Assembly: GCA_021904315.1 (NCBI GenBank)
Contig: CM038923.1
Location: 19,784,038-19,848,037, forward strand
DNA from: Sphagnum magellanicum
Taxonomy: Eukaryota; Streptophyta; Sphagnopsida; Sphagnales; Sphagnaceae
DNA: 64,000 bases
Direction: 5' to 3'
Shown: one piece after another, positions 35,600-46,979 of the stretch
Numbering within the stretch: position 1 is the first letter of the stretch
How the letters are laid out: the number at the start of each line of letters is the position of its first letter
Position numbers and translations under genes: made by a program
Notes under the pieces: generated by a model
Database searches by the model: none
Seen by the model: the letters and a program-made list of their open reading frames with translations, nothing else
Told to the model about the DNA's origin: nothing

Positions 35600-35830
35600 T
35601 TGGCATTTTGTAACTGTCTTATGCAACTGGTTTCCAGTTGCATTCGACACATGCAACTGGAAATTCGCCCAGTTGCGAACGACAAGTTGCATGAAATTTG
35701 CAGTTGCATGCGACAATTGTATAATACAAGTACATACGGTTGGGTTATACGATTTCATCCACCCATATTCTATACTAACAATTGGTCGTGCGACTGCATG
35801 CAACTAGAGGGGTTGCGTTCACACTGCATT
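35600..35830. repeat. Cluster of CAACTG palindromes
   Basis: Position 35621-35643 is a perfect hairpin: atgcaactgg, loop ttt, ccagttgcat. Related motifs (atgcaactgg, cccagttgcg, caagttgcatg, gcagttgcatgcga, gcatgcaacta) recur on both strands over the next 180 bases. This looks like the end of a small foldback or MITE-type element, although no clean pair of terminal repeats was found. Confidence 0.5.
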
Positions 35831-38800
35831 ACATGTTAATTAGCTAACCCAATTGTATATGAACACGTGTACTTTTATTTTGTAATTAAATATTTAGTTT
35901 AAAAAATTACTTTGATTAATCTAGACCGTCCAAGTCGTAGCCATGTGTTCATGTAACACCAATTATATGGTGACACGTGGCAATAAAAACCCACCTATTT
36001 TTAAAATTTAAAATATTAATCAATGAAATCTAAATCGTCCAATATATGGCTAATAAGATATTGACACGTGGTGCATAGGTAGGTAGGTAATAATTAAACT
36101 TTACTAAATAGGCTTACTTAGGTATGCAAGTAGGTTAAAAAGTAGCTAGGCTTAGGTTATATAGGTAGGTTTAAAATAATCCGATTTTATTTTTAGGTTT
36201 AACCATTTCACAAGGGTCAAGCTTTTTCATTCACTCATCCCCAATGGCACTTAATACTTGGCTAATACATAGCTATTGCTCATACTTATATTCTGAGCCA
36301 AATAGAATTTGAAGCCAAAGGATATGGGTTAAAACATTCCATTGCAAACCTCATGAATCAACCTAGTTGCACATTACATGCAACTACTGTATTAGATTAT
36401 ACCAGCCAGGGCAGGGCTCTATTGCATTTGGTGTCCAAAGCAAACTTGAAGCCCTCCTCTTGGCACATCTAACAAACTAAGAATCATTGAAAACAGATTA
36501 GAAATGAAAAAGTTATGGCCCCCCAAAGTAAAGGGGGTCAAAAACCCCAAAAAAAAAACTATTGAACACTACAAAGGCCAGTTCTTAAACATCCAGAAAG
36601 TTCATTTTATGTTGTTTTTTTGCTATTAGAGTTCAAATGTGATTTGTAGGACTTCAGGTGGCGCTCCTATAGCACTTTAAATCGTTTAAAATGAACAAGA
36701 AATAAGAAAGTTATGAGGTTTGAAAGTAGGAGGGGTCCAAAGAAAAGAAAAAAACAAAAACGTTTTGTAACTTGAAAAGCTTATTTTTCTTCTTGTTAGT
36801 TTTTCATTACTCCTTTTTTTTTGCACTTCAAAAATGATTATAGGACATTTTAAATAATTATGATTATTTAATTAAAATATTATTTTAATATTATTGTCTA
36901 GCTTAAATTAATAATTAACTTAGGATGTTTATATACTTGTAGGTTATTAGTGTAGCCTATTTAAATTAATATTTTAACATAAATAATAAAATTTAAATAT
37001 ATAATACCTATTGAGTATATATACATATAATTGATTATCATTATAATTAGAATAAATGTTTAATTAATAATTACGATTATTTATAATGAAATTTAATATT
37101 ATCATATTAATTGATTTTGAAAAAATAAATAAATCTAATTTATATTTTCTGGAAAAATATTCCAAAATAAAATAAAATAAAACATATTTAAACCATGGTT
37201 TAATTTAATTTAATTTAATTTAACATAATTTAGCCTAACTAAATTTAACCATTGTTAATTTTAGCTTAATTTAGTTTAGCCATACATATTTAAACCTAAC
37301 TAAATTGAACCATATTTATTTTATCCTAATTTAATTTAGCTTAATTTAGTTTAACCATAAAAACAAAAGTCCTTACAAAACCACCAAACTGTTGTAATGC
37401 TTCCATGGCAGCTCGATGATAGCCAACACTTTAATAAAAATGAATGCACAACAATAACGTACAGTCACCATTAAGTGCGGTCTGGAACGCGGGTTTTTTC
37501 CCCCAAATTCAATTGGGTCCACTGGCAAGGATCCTCAACATTACTGGCAAGGGATCCTCAGTCTTAAAGGGCGACTGTTCTAGGTGCTTTGTAGCATGTT
37601 TACCAACGTTTTGCTACACATGACGAAATAGGAAGTGCCTTGGTTAAGTATGAGACTAGGTTAATTCACATGTTACATTTGTTTTGATACTTTATGTTGC
37701 TTTTTTATTTTAAACTTCAAGTTTGTATTTTGCATTTGTTAAAATGTTTGTTTATTATTCTTAGATTTCTTTGCCTGATTTTTTTGTTTGTAATGATTTT
37801 TTCTCTATTTTTTGTTTTGGTTTACTTCTTTCTCTCTTTATATATCATAAATGAAAGAAACTGTAACATAAGAAGAATCTAAAATATATATCAAATAGAA
37901 TCATGTAAGTTGTCACAAAATGAAGAGGTAGAATGAAATTGAATCTTGACAAATTACATGTTCAAAGGAAGAATTAAACACCCCATAATGAAAATGCTTT
38001 ATGTTGGGTTTTGTTTTTGTGTCAATGATAATAGGGATGTCAATGGTGTTGGTGCTCAAGTCATGTGATGTATATTATGTTATAATAGTTTAGTTACTCA
38101 TTTTAGTCATATAATGAAATCAAGGAAAGGTCGAGACCATTTTAAGAAATAATGAAATAATAAAATTGAAAAAAAAATGTGGATGCAAAACATTTAATCA
38201 TTGCAAAAAAGTTTGGAAAGGTAATGAATAGTTCATTGAAAGGAAGTTTGGGAAAATAACCTACAAAAAAAGAAGACCAAATGTGTTTCGAACCTCAATA
38301 TATATTTTTAAAAGTGCAAAAGATCCTTTCAAAAAGGATAATGTGGAACAAACTTTTTTCCAAACCCTTGGCATTTTCAAAATGAAAATTTGTTTACTTT
38401 TGTAGTTTGTGAAAAATGTATGATGAATGCATTTGTGTCTTTGAATGGTGTTCCTTTCACAAAAACATTTGTCATAAAAAATGTTGTTTAACTTGATGGA
38501 GAATTAAATTAAAAAAATAAGTTCAAGATTTTTTAAATTTTTTATTTAATTCTTGGGAACAATCTGAACACATTACTATTTTTCATGTTTTAAAAAAAAA
38601 CTACAAGGGATGTAATGGCAAAAAAGTTTAATAGACATATTGGATCAATATGGTTTGGGGAAAAACATGATGGCATGCATGAAAAACAAAAGCTCAAATT
38701 TGAATGTTATGATCATTGCAATATTTTGGGAGTTGTGATGTTTTGGAGTTAGAAGAAAGTTTTGAAGAGACTTGTTTGGCCATGTTTTTTCTAAAGCTTA

Positions 38801-39690
38801 TCAATATTCCACTAGAGATGAAAAAGTTTACAAATGGCTCAAATATGTGGATCATGAACAACATTTCTCACATGACTAGTTCCAAAGTTCTATGGATTTG
38901 GTGGGGTTAAATCTGATGTGTTGTTAATAGTTCAAGACCTTGAACTTGTCACACAAATGGATTATGTTGGTTTTTGCTTCAAAAAGAAATGTTTCATGGT
39001 ACACAAAACTAACAAGTGCATTGGAATTATGTCACATTCACTAAAAAAGATTAGCTAACTATGAACCAAGATGTAAATAACCAATGCATTTTTATATCAA
39101 GAGGTTTGACCATTGAACTTAATAAAAACGCAAGAGTTCATGATTGTTACTAGCATTATTTACCTTCAATATTGGGTATAATTAAAAAAAAAATTGACAT
39201 TCCCTAAACATCTACAAATTTTAAAATCATGTTATTTTCGTTGCAAGATGATTCAACAAGATGGTAAATCACACATACTTTTACTATATTATGTTTTATT
39301 TGAATATCAATCTAGTTTATTTATGACCGCCATGGAGTCCAATAATGAGGTTACCATGAAACCCCCGCATCACTACAATCCAACCACTTGAATGCGGAGA
39401 AAGGTTTGCTTTTACTGTAAATTTGATATATAGAATTTTTTAATATTTTAAACTTGTTAAACTTGCAATTGTTTATTTGTCAACGAATCTTAGAGGTGAA
39501 CCTACCTTTCTACCATCCCTTTCGTGAAGTTCAAATTGAAAAACCATTCAATAACTAATTTGGATTTGGTTTTTATGATATATGCTTAAGATTTTTTAGT
39601 TTTGTACATGTTTCCATTTCATGTTACCATCACAAATGAAAATGAAGCAAAATCATGGTTTCCGATTTTGAAGTAGGCGTAAAGTCAGGA

Positions 39691-40816
39691 TTAGAGAGAC
39701 GTGAAGCAAATAACACGACAAAGCACGAAATGATGACACATATGATTTTCATACAAAAATCGTGCTACTTCTTGTTTCACTGATGATTTCAAAGCATGTA
39801 CTTCTGCAAACTTTGTGAGGTAGTCTGTGACAACTACAATGAATCGATGCCCTCTCTTAGTCATTGGCAATGGGCCCATTAAATCAATTCCCCATTTTTC
39901 AAAAGGTCCTAAAGGGGGTATGGGATGTAAAGGGCCACTTACAGTTGACCTGTGTGCATAAGTTTGACACACATCATAACTCATGCAATAATCATTGGCA
40001 TCATTGAAGAGGGTGGGCCAATAGTAACATGCTTGCAAAATCTTTTTTGCAGTGATTCGTCCCGCAAAGTGGCCTCCATAGAATCCATCATGAAACTCAT
40101 ACAAAAGACGCGAGGTGTCACGTTTTCCAATGGTTTGTCGTAAAACACCATCCCTTCCTTCAAAATAGAGCTAATTGTCGATCATCGAATAATTTCGACT
40201 CTTGTGCGCAATTCTTGTTCATAGTGATTTTGTGGCTCCATTTGGAAACCTCATGCCATTTAAGTATTGAATGATTTCCTGATATTCTTCAAGTGTTTCT
40301 TCTGCATTAATGGACATGATTGTAGCATCCGGAAAGTCGTCATCCTCTGAAACAACACCCATTCCTTCGTATGGTTTTGTAAGGCCATCAACATTACTAT
40401 GTCGCCTTCCTGGACGATGGACAATGTCAATGTCAAATTTTTCCATCAAGAGTAGCCATCAAGCAAGTCGACCACTTTAGGTTGGGCTTGTTGACCAAGT
40501 AGGTTAAAGCCTTGTGATTTGTCACGATTTTGGCCTTGTACCCCAACAAATAGTGGTGAAACTTCTTAAGAGAGAAAATAATTGCAAGACCTTCATGTTC
40601 AGTCACAGTATAATTCTTCTCTATTGAAGTCAATTGTCTGCTAGCAAAGTGAATGGGATGGTCATGCCCATCTTCATCCAATTGTGATAGTGTGCTCCCC
40701 ACCCCTTCTCCAAATGCATCACAATATACTAAAAATGATTTGTTCCAATCTAGAGTTCGAAGGATTGGCGCAACTTGAAGAGCTGACTTCAGTTGTTCGA
40801 ATGCTCGTCTTGACAT
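39691..40816 (-). mobile_element. Ty3/Gypsy LTR-retrotransposon fossil, left-arm copy (RNase H to integrase start)
   Basis: Minus-strand pieces carry RNase H motifs (FLVYCDAFGEGVGSTLSQLD, FASRQLT), a linker (DIDIVHRPGRRHSNVDGL), the integrase zinc-binding module (GHFAGRITAKKIL ... YCMSYDVCQTYAHR) and the start of the integrase core (KWGIDLMGPLPMTKRGHRF). The wording of the integrase core resembles plant non-chromovirus (Tat/Athila-like) Gypsy elements rather than chromoviruses. It is broken, with several breaks, and is a near-duplicate of the right-arm copy. Confidence 0.85.
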
Positions 40817-40849
40817 CTCGTCCTCCAGGGTGCATCTTCATGCAAGTGA

Positions 40850-41557
40850 ATTCAACTACAAGCTTGACATGAATGGAATCATTTGTGATAAACAGATACA
40901 CATTACCACAACAACAACATTTGATCTAGGGGAAGCTGCACCAACAGAGCTAATGAGTGATTCATTTGGATGGTACCAAAATCCCCTGGAAGTTTCCTTG
41001 AGAAATTGTGCAGATGCTAAACTTCATTCTTGTCAATTGAAGGAGACCCTCAAAGAGACAAAGATAAGTGTCAAAACAACACATGCACATTCAAAGAACT
41101 CCACATTACAACGTGGAGCACAAGTTGAAGGAGGTTATAAAACTTTCATTCAAGTTAAAGGGAGTGCGAACATAATAACAAGCAATGGAGAGACAATTGC
41201 AAAAGAAACAGCATCTGAAAACTCGGTTTCTGAGGTGTTGAAAGGTTTTCAACATCGAGATTTGCGTGTAGGCCTAAACTCTTTACTAAAGTATAGGTTT
41301 TTCGGGCGAGATCCTCCAATCCCAATTTTAGAAGACCCTGAGGAACGACACAAATATCTTGGCACGGGGATGTGTGAAACAGTTGTTCTAACCTGCATTG
41401 GGATATGGCTCATCACAGCTAAAGACGTTAATGAACACTCACCCTACCTGTTTGATGCAGAACGAACTTTGAATCGGATTTTCAAGGTGGATCAAGGTAT
41501 TAAACGAAGGCAACATTTTTTCAAACGAATTTTGAATCGCATTTTCAAGGTGGGTCA
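40850..41557 (+). pseudogene. Gene X, copy B (central to 3' part only)
   Basis: Starts abruptly at the codon block EFNYKLDMNGI, equivalent to position 1908 of copy A, directly after the Gypsy arm, and ends at the equivalent of 2616 inside the second RTLNRIFKV-type repeat. The frame is open throughout. It lacks a start, the N-terminal half and the natural end. Shared differences from copy A (RGAQVEGG, GSANIIT and KISVK in both B and C) place B closer to C than to A. Confidence 0.85.
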
Positions 41558-44078
41558 CGAAGGTGGGACATGGCATGGTTGACATAAATTGGCACACGAT
41601 AGTGTTGGACAAATTCTTCATGACAGCGTTGGACAAATTTTTCCCTTTGTTCACTACCTTGACCCACTTTGAAAATGCGATTCAAAGTTCGTTTGAAAAA
41701 ATGTTGCCTTCGTTTACTACCTTTATCCACTTTGAAAATGCAATTCAAAGTTCGTTCTACATCAAACAGGTAGGGTGAGTGTTCATTAACATCTTCAGCT
41801 GTGATGAGCCATATCCCAATGCAGGTTGGAACAACTGCTTCACACATCCCCGTGCCAAGATATTTGTGTCGTTCCTTAGGGTCTTCTAAAACTGGGATTG
41901 GAGGATCCCGCCCGGAAAACCTATACTTCACTAAAGAGTTTAGGCCTACACGCAAATCTTGATGTTGAAAACCTTTCAACACTTCAGAAATCGAGTTTTC
42001 AGATACTGTTTCTTTTGCAATTATTTCTCCATTGCTTGTTATTATGTTCGCACTCCCTCTAACTTGAATGAAAGTTTTATAACCTCCTTCAACTTGTGCT
42101 CCACGTTGTAATGTGGAGTTCTTTGAATGTGCATGTGTTGTTTTGACACTTATCTTTGTTTCTTTGAGGGTCTCGTTCAATTGATAGGAATGAAGTTTAA
42201 CATCTGCACAATTTCTCAAGGAAACCTCCAAGGGATTTTGGTACCATCCAAATGAATCACTCATTAGCTCTGTTGGTGCAGCTTCCCCTAGATCAAATGC
42301 TGTTGTTGTGGTATGTATCTGTTTATCACAAATGATTCCATTCATGTCAAGCTTGTAATTGAATCCAAACACAAGGGTGGGATCTATTGATGTAGCGCCC
42401 AATTCTTGTGGTGTGCCTGCACGATCAAATGAACCTCCAGGACTAGGGTGAACAGTTACCCGATAGAAGTTCCTTTCGGGTCTTTTATGGTTCACTTGGT
42501 GTAGTCCCTCCTTAGAAGGCAAAGTCTCATCATCATCATCATCACTGCCACCAGTGGGTTTTTGTGCTCCATGGAATGGGAAACAGCTCATGAGCAATGA
42601 TAGGGTTGATTGACTGGAAGACCTACCCCCAATATCTTGTTTTGTGCCATTCACTCCATTGCTGGATCCTTCTCCTCCATCCCCATCACATTGCTTGTGC
42701 ACAATAGCATCTATGACCTTCTTCAGCACTAAATATTCCAAAACCTTGTCAAGGATGCAAGAGCAATCACTCTGTGGTTGGACATCTGTGGAATTTACAT
42801 GAGCTGTATTGGGTCGATCCTGTAAACCTACACCATATTTTGTTGCACTTTGTTTCGCAGTCAAATACTCAACGTTGTTGGGTTTTCAAGTTTTGCTCTT
42901 GTTCTTCTGACCCCACCAATGCTTACTATGTCAAAGACATCATCCTTATTGTTAGAGGAGTCTTGCCATAACGCATTCCAGCTTGCGTGGCCAATTCCAA
43001 TTATCTTCACCTCCAAACTTGCAGGGACCATGAGAACTTTTGCAAACTCAACTCCAACCCCCAAAATACTTGACATGCCTGTTTTGCTTCGGAAAAGCAA
43101 CTCCAATGCATTTGCTTCAGATGCTACTCTCCAGCCAAAAGTGATAACTGATTCAGAATCATTTTCAACACAATGATCTTCTACTACGTAGTCTGCAGGA
43201 GTTGGAATTACACCAATTGCCCTTTCCAGACCTTGCAACCTCTGATGAATAGATGAAAGCAACTTCTGTGCCTGTCTTCCGGCAGCTTCATCCTTACATT
43301 GTTTACCATTACCATCTTGCTGAACACATGCTTCCAATTCAATATCAATCTGCTCAGATTCTGTGTCTGCCTTGCCCAGATTTGTAGTCCCCCCAGCTGT
43401 CTGTAGAGACAAGGATTCAGTGTCAGCAGTTGAATATAGATTGATTGATTGCCAGACAAAAAGGGCTACCCCTGTCAACCAAAGTACAGCAAATTATCCA
43501 CATTCATTGATCGGTAACCAGTAAGGAATCGGCTACCAACTGTACCAGTTACACAACTAGGCTTGGACTAGGAAGGTTTGGTTCTCTTTTGCGAGAGAGG
43601 CTCATGGATAGATCTATATATGCACATTTGAATGTGTACAGATCCTGTGTGCCATGTTCACCACCAAGAGCTGCATTTGCTATATACTTTTGTTCATGAA
43701 GTTGACTCTCTCATGCGAAGTATCACAATATACTTACCACAGCATGTTGCATTTAATATCTTCTGAGGCCAAGCCTCAGAATCAAGCCTCCATATCTTGT
43801 TACACTCAGCCAATTTCAATGTCCAGGATTTGTAATGAAGCCTGGCAAAGATAGAGACCTGTCCATGTATTTTGCTGACTCACAAGATCCACTCCCAAGA
43901 TGGTGATGAAGGCAGGGAGGGCTCACCTCTTTGAGGCTCTGTTGCAAAATTGGTGGAAGGCTCCTGGATGATGAAGCTCCACAGTTTGGCTCCAGCTTAG
44001 AGGGTTCATTCATTTCATGCGCTGCCCTGAAATTTGATGAAGGGGCTCCTACATCAGAAACTAAACGTATGCAAGCTG
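41558..44078 (-). pseudogene. Gene X, copy C (reverse; nearly full length with one frame break)
   Basis: Matches copy A from about 192 to 2720 in reverse, including the non-coding part upstream of the long frame. The coding part is in two frames (43478-42861 and 42864-41558) that overlap at NPTTLS versus NPSNVEY. One base is missing in the gaaaaccc run near 42880. The natural C-terminal residues and stop lie beyond the fold-back tip and are missing. Because the upstream DNA and the intron-like interval are also copied, this was DNA-level duplication, not retrocopying. Confidence 0.85.
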
Positions 44079-46635
44079 GGAAACTCTCTTGCTTACCAAG
44101 ACTAATTGCAACCCACTAACTTATCAGAGATCTGCCTCAAAGAAGGTTTTTGCAATCATGGTGAAATCAAGTCACCAAGGACAGACAGGACAGAATGGGT
44201 CTTGCAAGGAACAGAAAATGGCATATTGCTCACAAAAAGCTTGCAAATGAACATAAGAACATTGAAGAAAGATAATACTCTGTTAAATTCCAATGACAAC
44301 AAACTCAACAGCCACGCTATACTCATGCTTTGCTTACTCATATACACATCTTCCAGCCAACTTTTAGATTTCTTTTTCTCACCTCTTCAGAACAAAGCTG
44401 GCACATATACCAGAAAATCGTGATTCCAGTTTAATGGGCTCACGGCAGAGCTTCGGTGTCCTAGCCTACCACCGGCATAAGACATGACATAACTAAGAGA
44501 TGAAACATAAGAACATACATAACCAGATCTGGCAGAGAAGACAAAAAAAGTGTTGAGCTGTGTAGCTAAGTCACCATAAGAGTCCTCTTATGTGATGTGC
44601 AGAACCTCACACACGTCCTATGCTTTTTCTCTAATCGAAATGCACAGACGTGAAAACAAAGAAGGTTTTTTGTGTAAGCTGTGGTGGACCTCTCAAAGAC
44701 TTCTTCAGTGCTCCCAGTGCAAAGAGAACTTCAGAAGTATTAGCCACACATATGTGCAGCAAAAGCTTGCAATCCACACAAAGATACACTTGCACCAAAA
44801 GGGAAGTCACACAACATGTTTGAAATACATTAAACGTAGTATCGCTTTGTCCATATGCTCTTCACCATCCAAAACAGCACAAGGAACAAACAAGACAAAC
44901 AGAGAAGCAGAGGATGGAAATATATATCAACACCTACCTCACCACAGCCCGCAGCACGGCAATCAATTCGGCGCTATCGGCGGTCTTCAAGCAAAGAAAC
45001 GTTGCAAAACTTCAAGCAACCGCACCACCAACAAGAGGAGGAAAGAAACAGATCCTCTCAAGTCCGCAAACCACAACCACCGCGGCAGACCAGAAAACCA
45101 ATGACCAGAAAAACAAAGAAAACCGGGGGGGAAACAGAAGAAAAAGTTGGACCGACAGTAGCAGTGTCCGAGCAGGAAACTTCACGTCCACGCAACCACC
45201 AAAGAACCTTCCTCCTCGACTCTCACCACGATGATAAGCAACAATCCTTCTTTCTTAATGATAGATATCTTGCGATGTTCGATTCCTTCTCAGTCAGTCT
45301 AAAACAACAAAAATGAAACCAGACTGAGGCTGCTGCTATGTATCTATCTTTTTAAGCGAAGAACTCTATCGACCGATCACAAGAAGGCGCTGCAGAAAAC
45401 AGCAGCCATAATACAGTAATAATATCTTCTCTCAAGCTTCGCATCCAAAAGACTAAAAGCGCCGAAAACTTGGTAACTTCCCTAAGGTATACTGCCTGCC
45501 ATCTCCATCACCGCCATCGCCAGCCGCCGCGATGATGAAACTCCCTTCCTCCCTTCCGCCCTCCTTACATCCACCTCGTTGCTCCACAATCTCAACACTT
45601 CCGAGAAACGCAGGTCGCGAAAGGCACAGCGACAGATGGAAACGCGCGGACAAGAGACGCCGACGACGACGATGGGCTTGTGCGGCGAGGGATCAGATGC
45701 CAGGAATATTCTCACTCATCAGGTTTTGGGCCAGCTCCTCAGCAGTCGTGGCCAGATAGAGTACAGTGTACACAGTTCCCTTTTTTTGGCCTCGCTTCAA
45801 CCACTCAACAACGCACACGTCATTCATAGTTGGGGGAATTATCTCACGTGGACAGCATATCAGCCGTTCTGATGTGAAAAGGGCTCTTCCTTTCTCTGTT
45901 TTGGCCCTTCGGACTGTAACAGAGACACTCGGCAGTAGCCGTGAGAAAGCTGCTGGCGAAAAAACTGGCGAAACCACACATAAGAGATCGCTGCTTGCGG
46001 AGTACGCAGGTAGCGCTGTCTGGCAGTGATCTGGCAAAACCACGTGCAGAGAACGATATTTTGGCGAGTTTTTTTTTTTCTTTTCTCATTTAGTTTTTTT
46101 ATTAAGTCAGTACTGACGACTGACTGTGTGGCCGTTCGTTTTTGGCCCACTGCTCTCTCTAGGGTCGGTGGGGGTGTTGACCGAAGAAATCGCGGGTAAT
46201 AGAGGAACCTACAAAACCTACGCTTTGGTGGGGCTACAGAAAGCATTAATAGGTAGCTAGGCCGCTACGTAGGTACCTATGTTAAAAACGAATTAGTTAG
46301 ATAGGTAGCTGGATAGGTAACCTGGTTCGAAATCTCTCCACATCCATTGCCAACGGGAGGATGCCACGTGTCTTGTCCTTTCCTTTGGCCTGTCAAATAG
46401 ATTTGGGTTCGTGCAAAATAATGGGGGGCACATCCGTCCAGATTTGCGTACCTCGAAATTTACGAAAAGGATAAAATATTTCACAATTATGTAATCTCAA
46501 GAAACGTAAGGTAAATTAATAAGGACACAATAGTTGTCAGATTTATTATTACTAATATTATACTATTATTATTATTATTATTGAAGGGTCGGTGATGAAT
46601 GAGGGAAATTTTTATTTCTTTTTCTTTTTTAGTGA
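44079..46635. other. Stretch without a clear gene; GC-richer core at about 44930-46250
   Basis: Unique DNA beyond the end of copy C. The interval 44930-46250 is clearly richer in GC and CpG than its surroundings, with overlapping short frames on both strands, none of which resembles a protein family. This could be a promoter/5'-leader region of a gene whose exons are elsewhere or lost. A TAGGTAGGT-like short repeat runs at about 46250-46320. Confidence 0.3.
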
Positions 46636-46641
46636 TTATTT

Positions 46642-46975
46642 TGGATGAATCTAGAACTCTGTGTGATTGATATTTGAGGCCAATTAAATACTGGCCATGT
46701 CAATATTTTGGATGAATTTTAGAACTCTATGTGATTGATATTTTAGGCCAATTAAATACCTACCATGTGAATATTGTGGATGAATTTTAGAACTCTACGT
46801 GATTGATATTTGAAGCCAATTAAATACCTACCATGTGAATATTTTGGATGAATCTTAGAACTCTATGTGATTGATATTTGTGGGCAATTAGTTACCTACC
46901 GTGTGAACATTTAGATGAATCTATGGGGTTGAATTTTGATGGCATTTAATTATCTACCAGGATTCCATAAGTGCT
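46642..46975 (+). repeat. Five-unit 68-bp tandem repeat
   Basis: Units begin with ttggatgaatcttagaactc-like sequence at about 46641, 46708, 46776, 46844 and 46911 (period 67-68). Each contains gtgattgatatttg, ggccaattaaatac and ctaccatgtgaat. The fifth unit is the most diverged. Confidence 0.85.
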
Positions 46976-46979
46976 TTCA

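Larger units (their letters stand above)
30179..37667. other. 7.5 kb segment present only in the left arm
   Basis: Relative to the right arm this segment interrupts the non-coding tract within an AT-rich run. It contains a tandem array with higher-order structure (31941-32427), an (ATTTT)n microsatellite at about 32935-32962, a LINE fragment (34600-35580), a palindrome cluster (35600-35830) and very AT-rich DNA (36840-37340). I could not find terminal inverted repeats or a target duplication, so it may be several nested insertions. Long gene-free parts (30200-31900, 32450-33580, 35830-37660) show only AT-rich low-complexity sequence. Confidence 0.5.
28890..40849 (-). repeat. Left arm of a large inverted repeat (with a 7.5 kb insertion)
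   Basis: On the minus strand, 28890-30178 matches 62715-64000 and 37668-40849 matches 59500-62690 of the right arm, at high similarity by eye over every stretch compared. The arm consists of Ty3/Gypsy pol remains (39691-40816) and the long non-coding tract that follows them. The segment 30179-37667 has no counterpart in the right arm. The arm joins a Copia fossil at one side and gene-X copy B at the other. Confidence 0.85.

Noticed and set aside
36840-37340. Very AT-rich tract as a candidate origin or matrix-attachment site
   Set aside because: AT content alone is not evidence; the tract is mostly (TTTAA)n-like microsatellite.
45532-45872. Overlapping Arg/Ser-rich frames on both strands in the GC-rich tract
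   Set aside because: They look like products of GC-rich composition; neither strand shows a family motif or clear splice structure.
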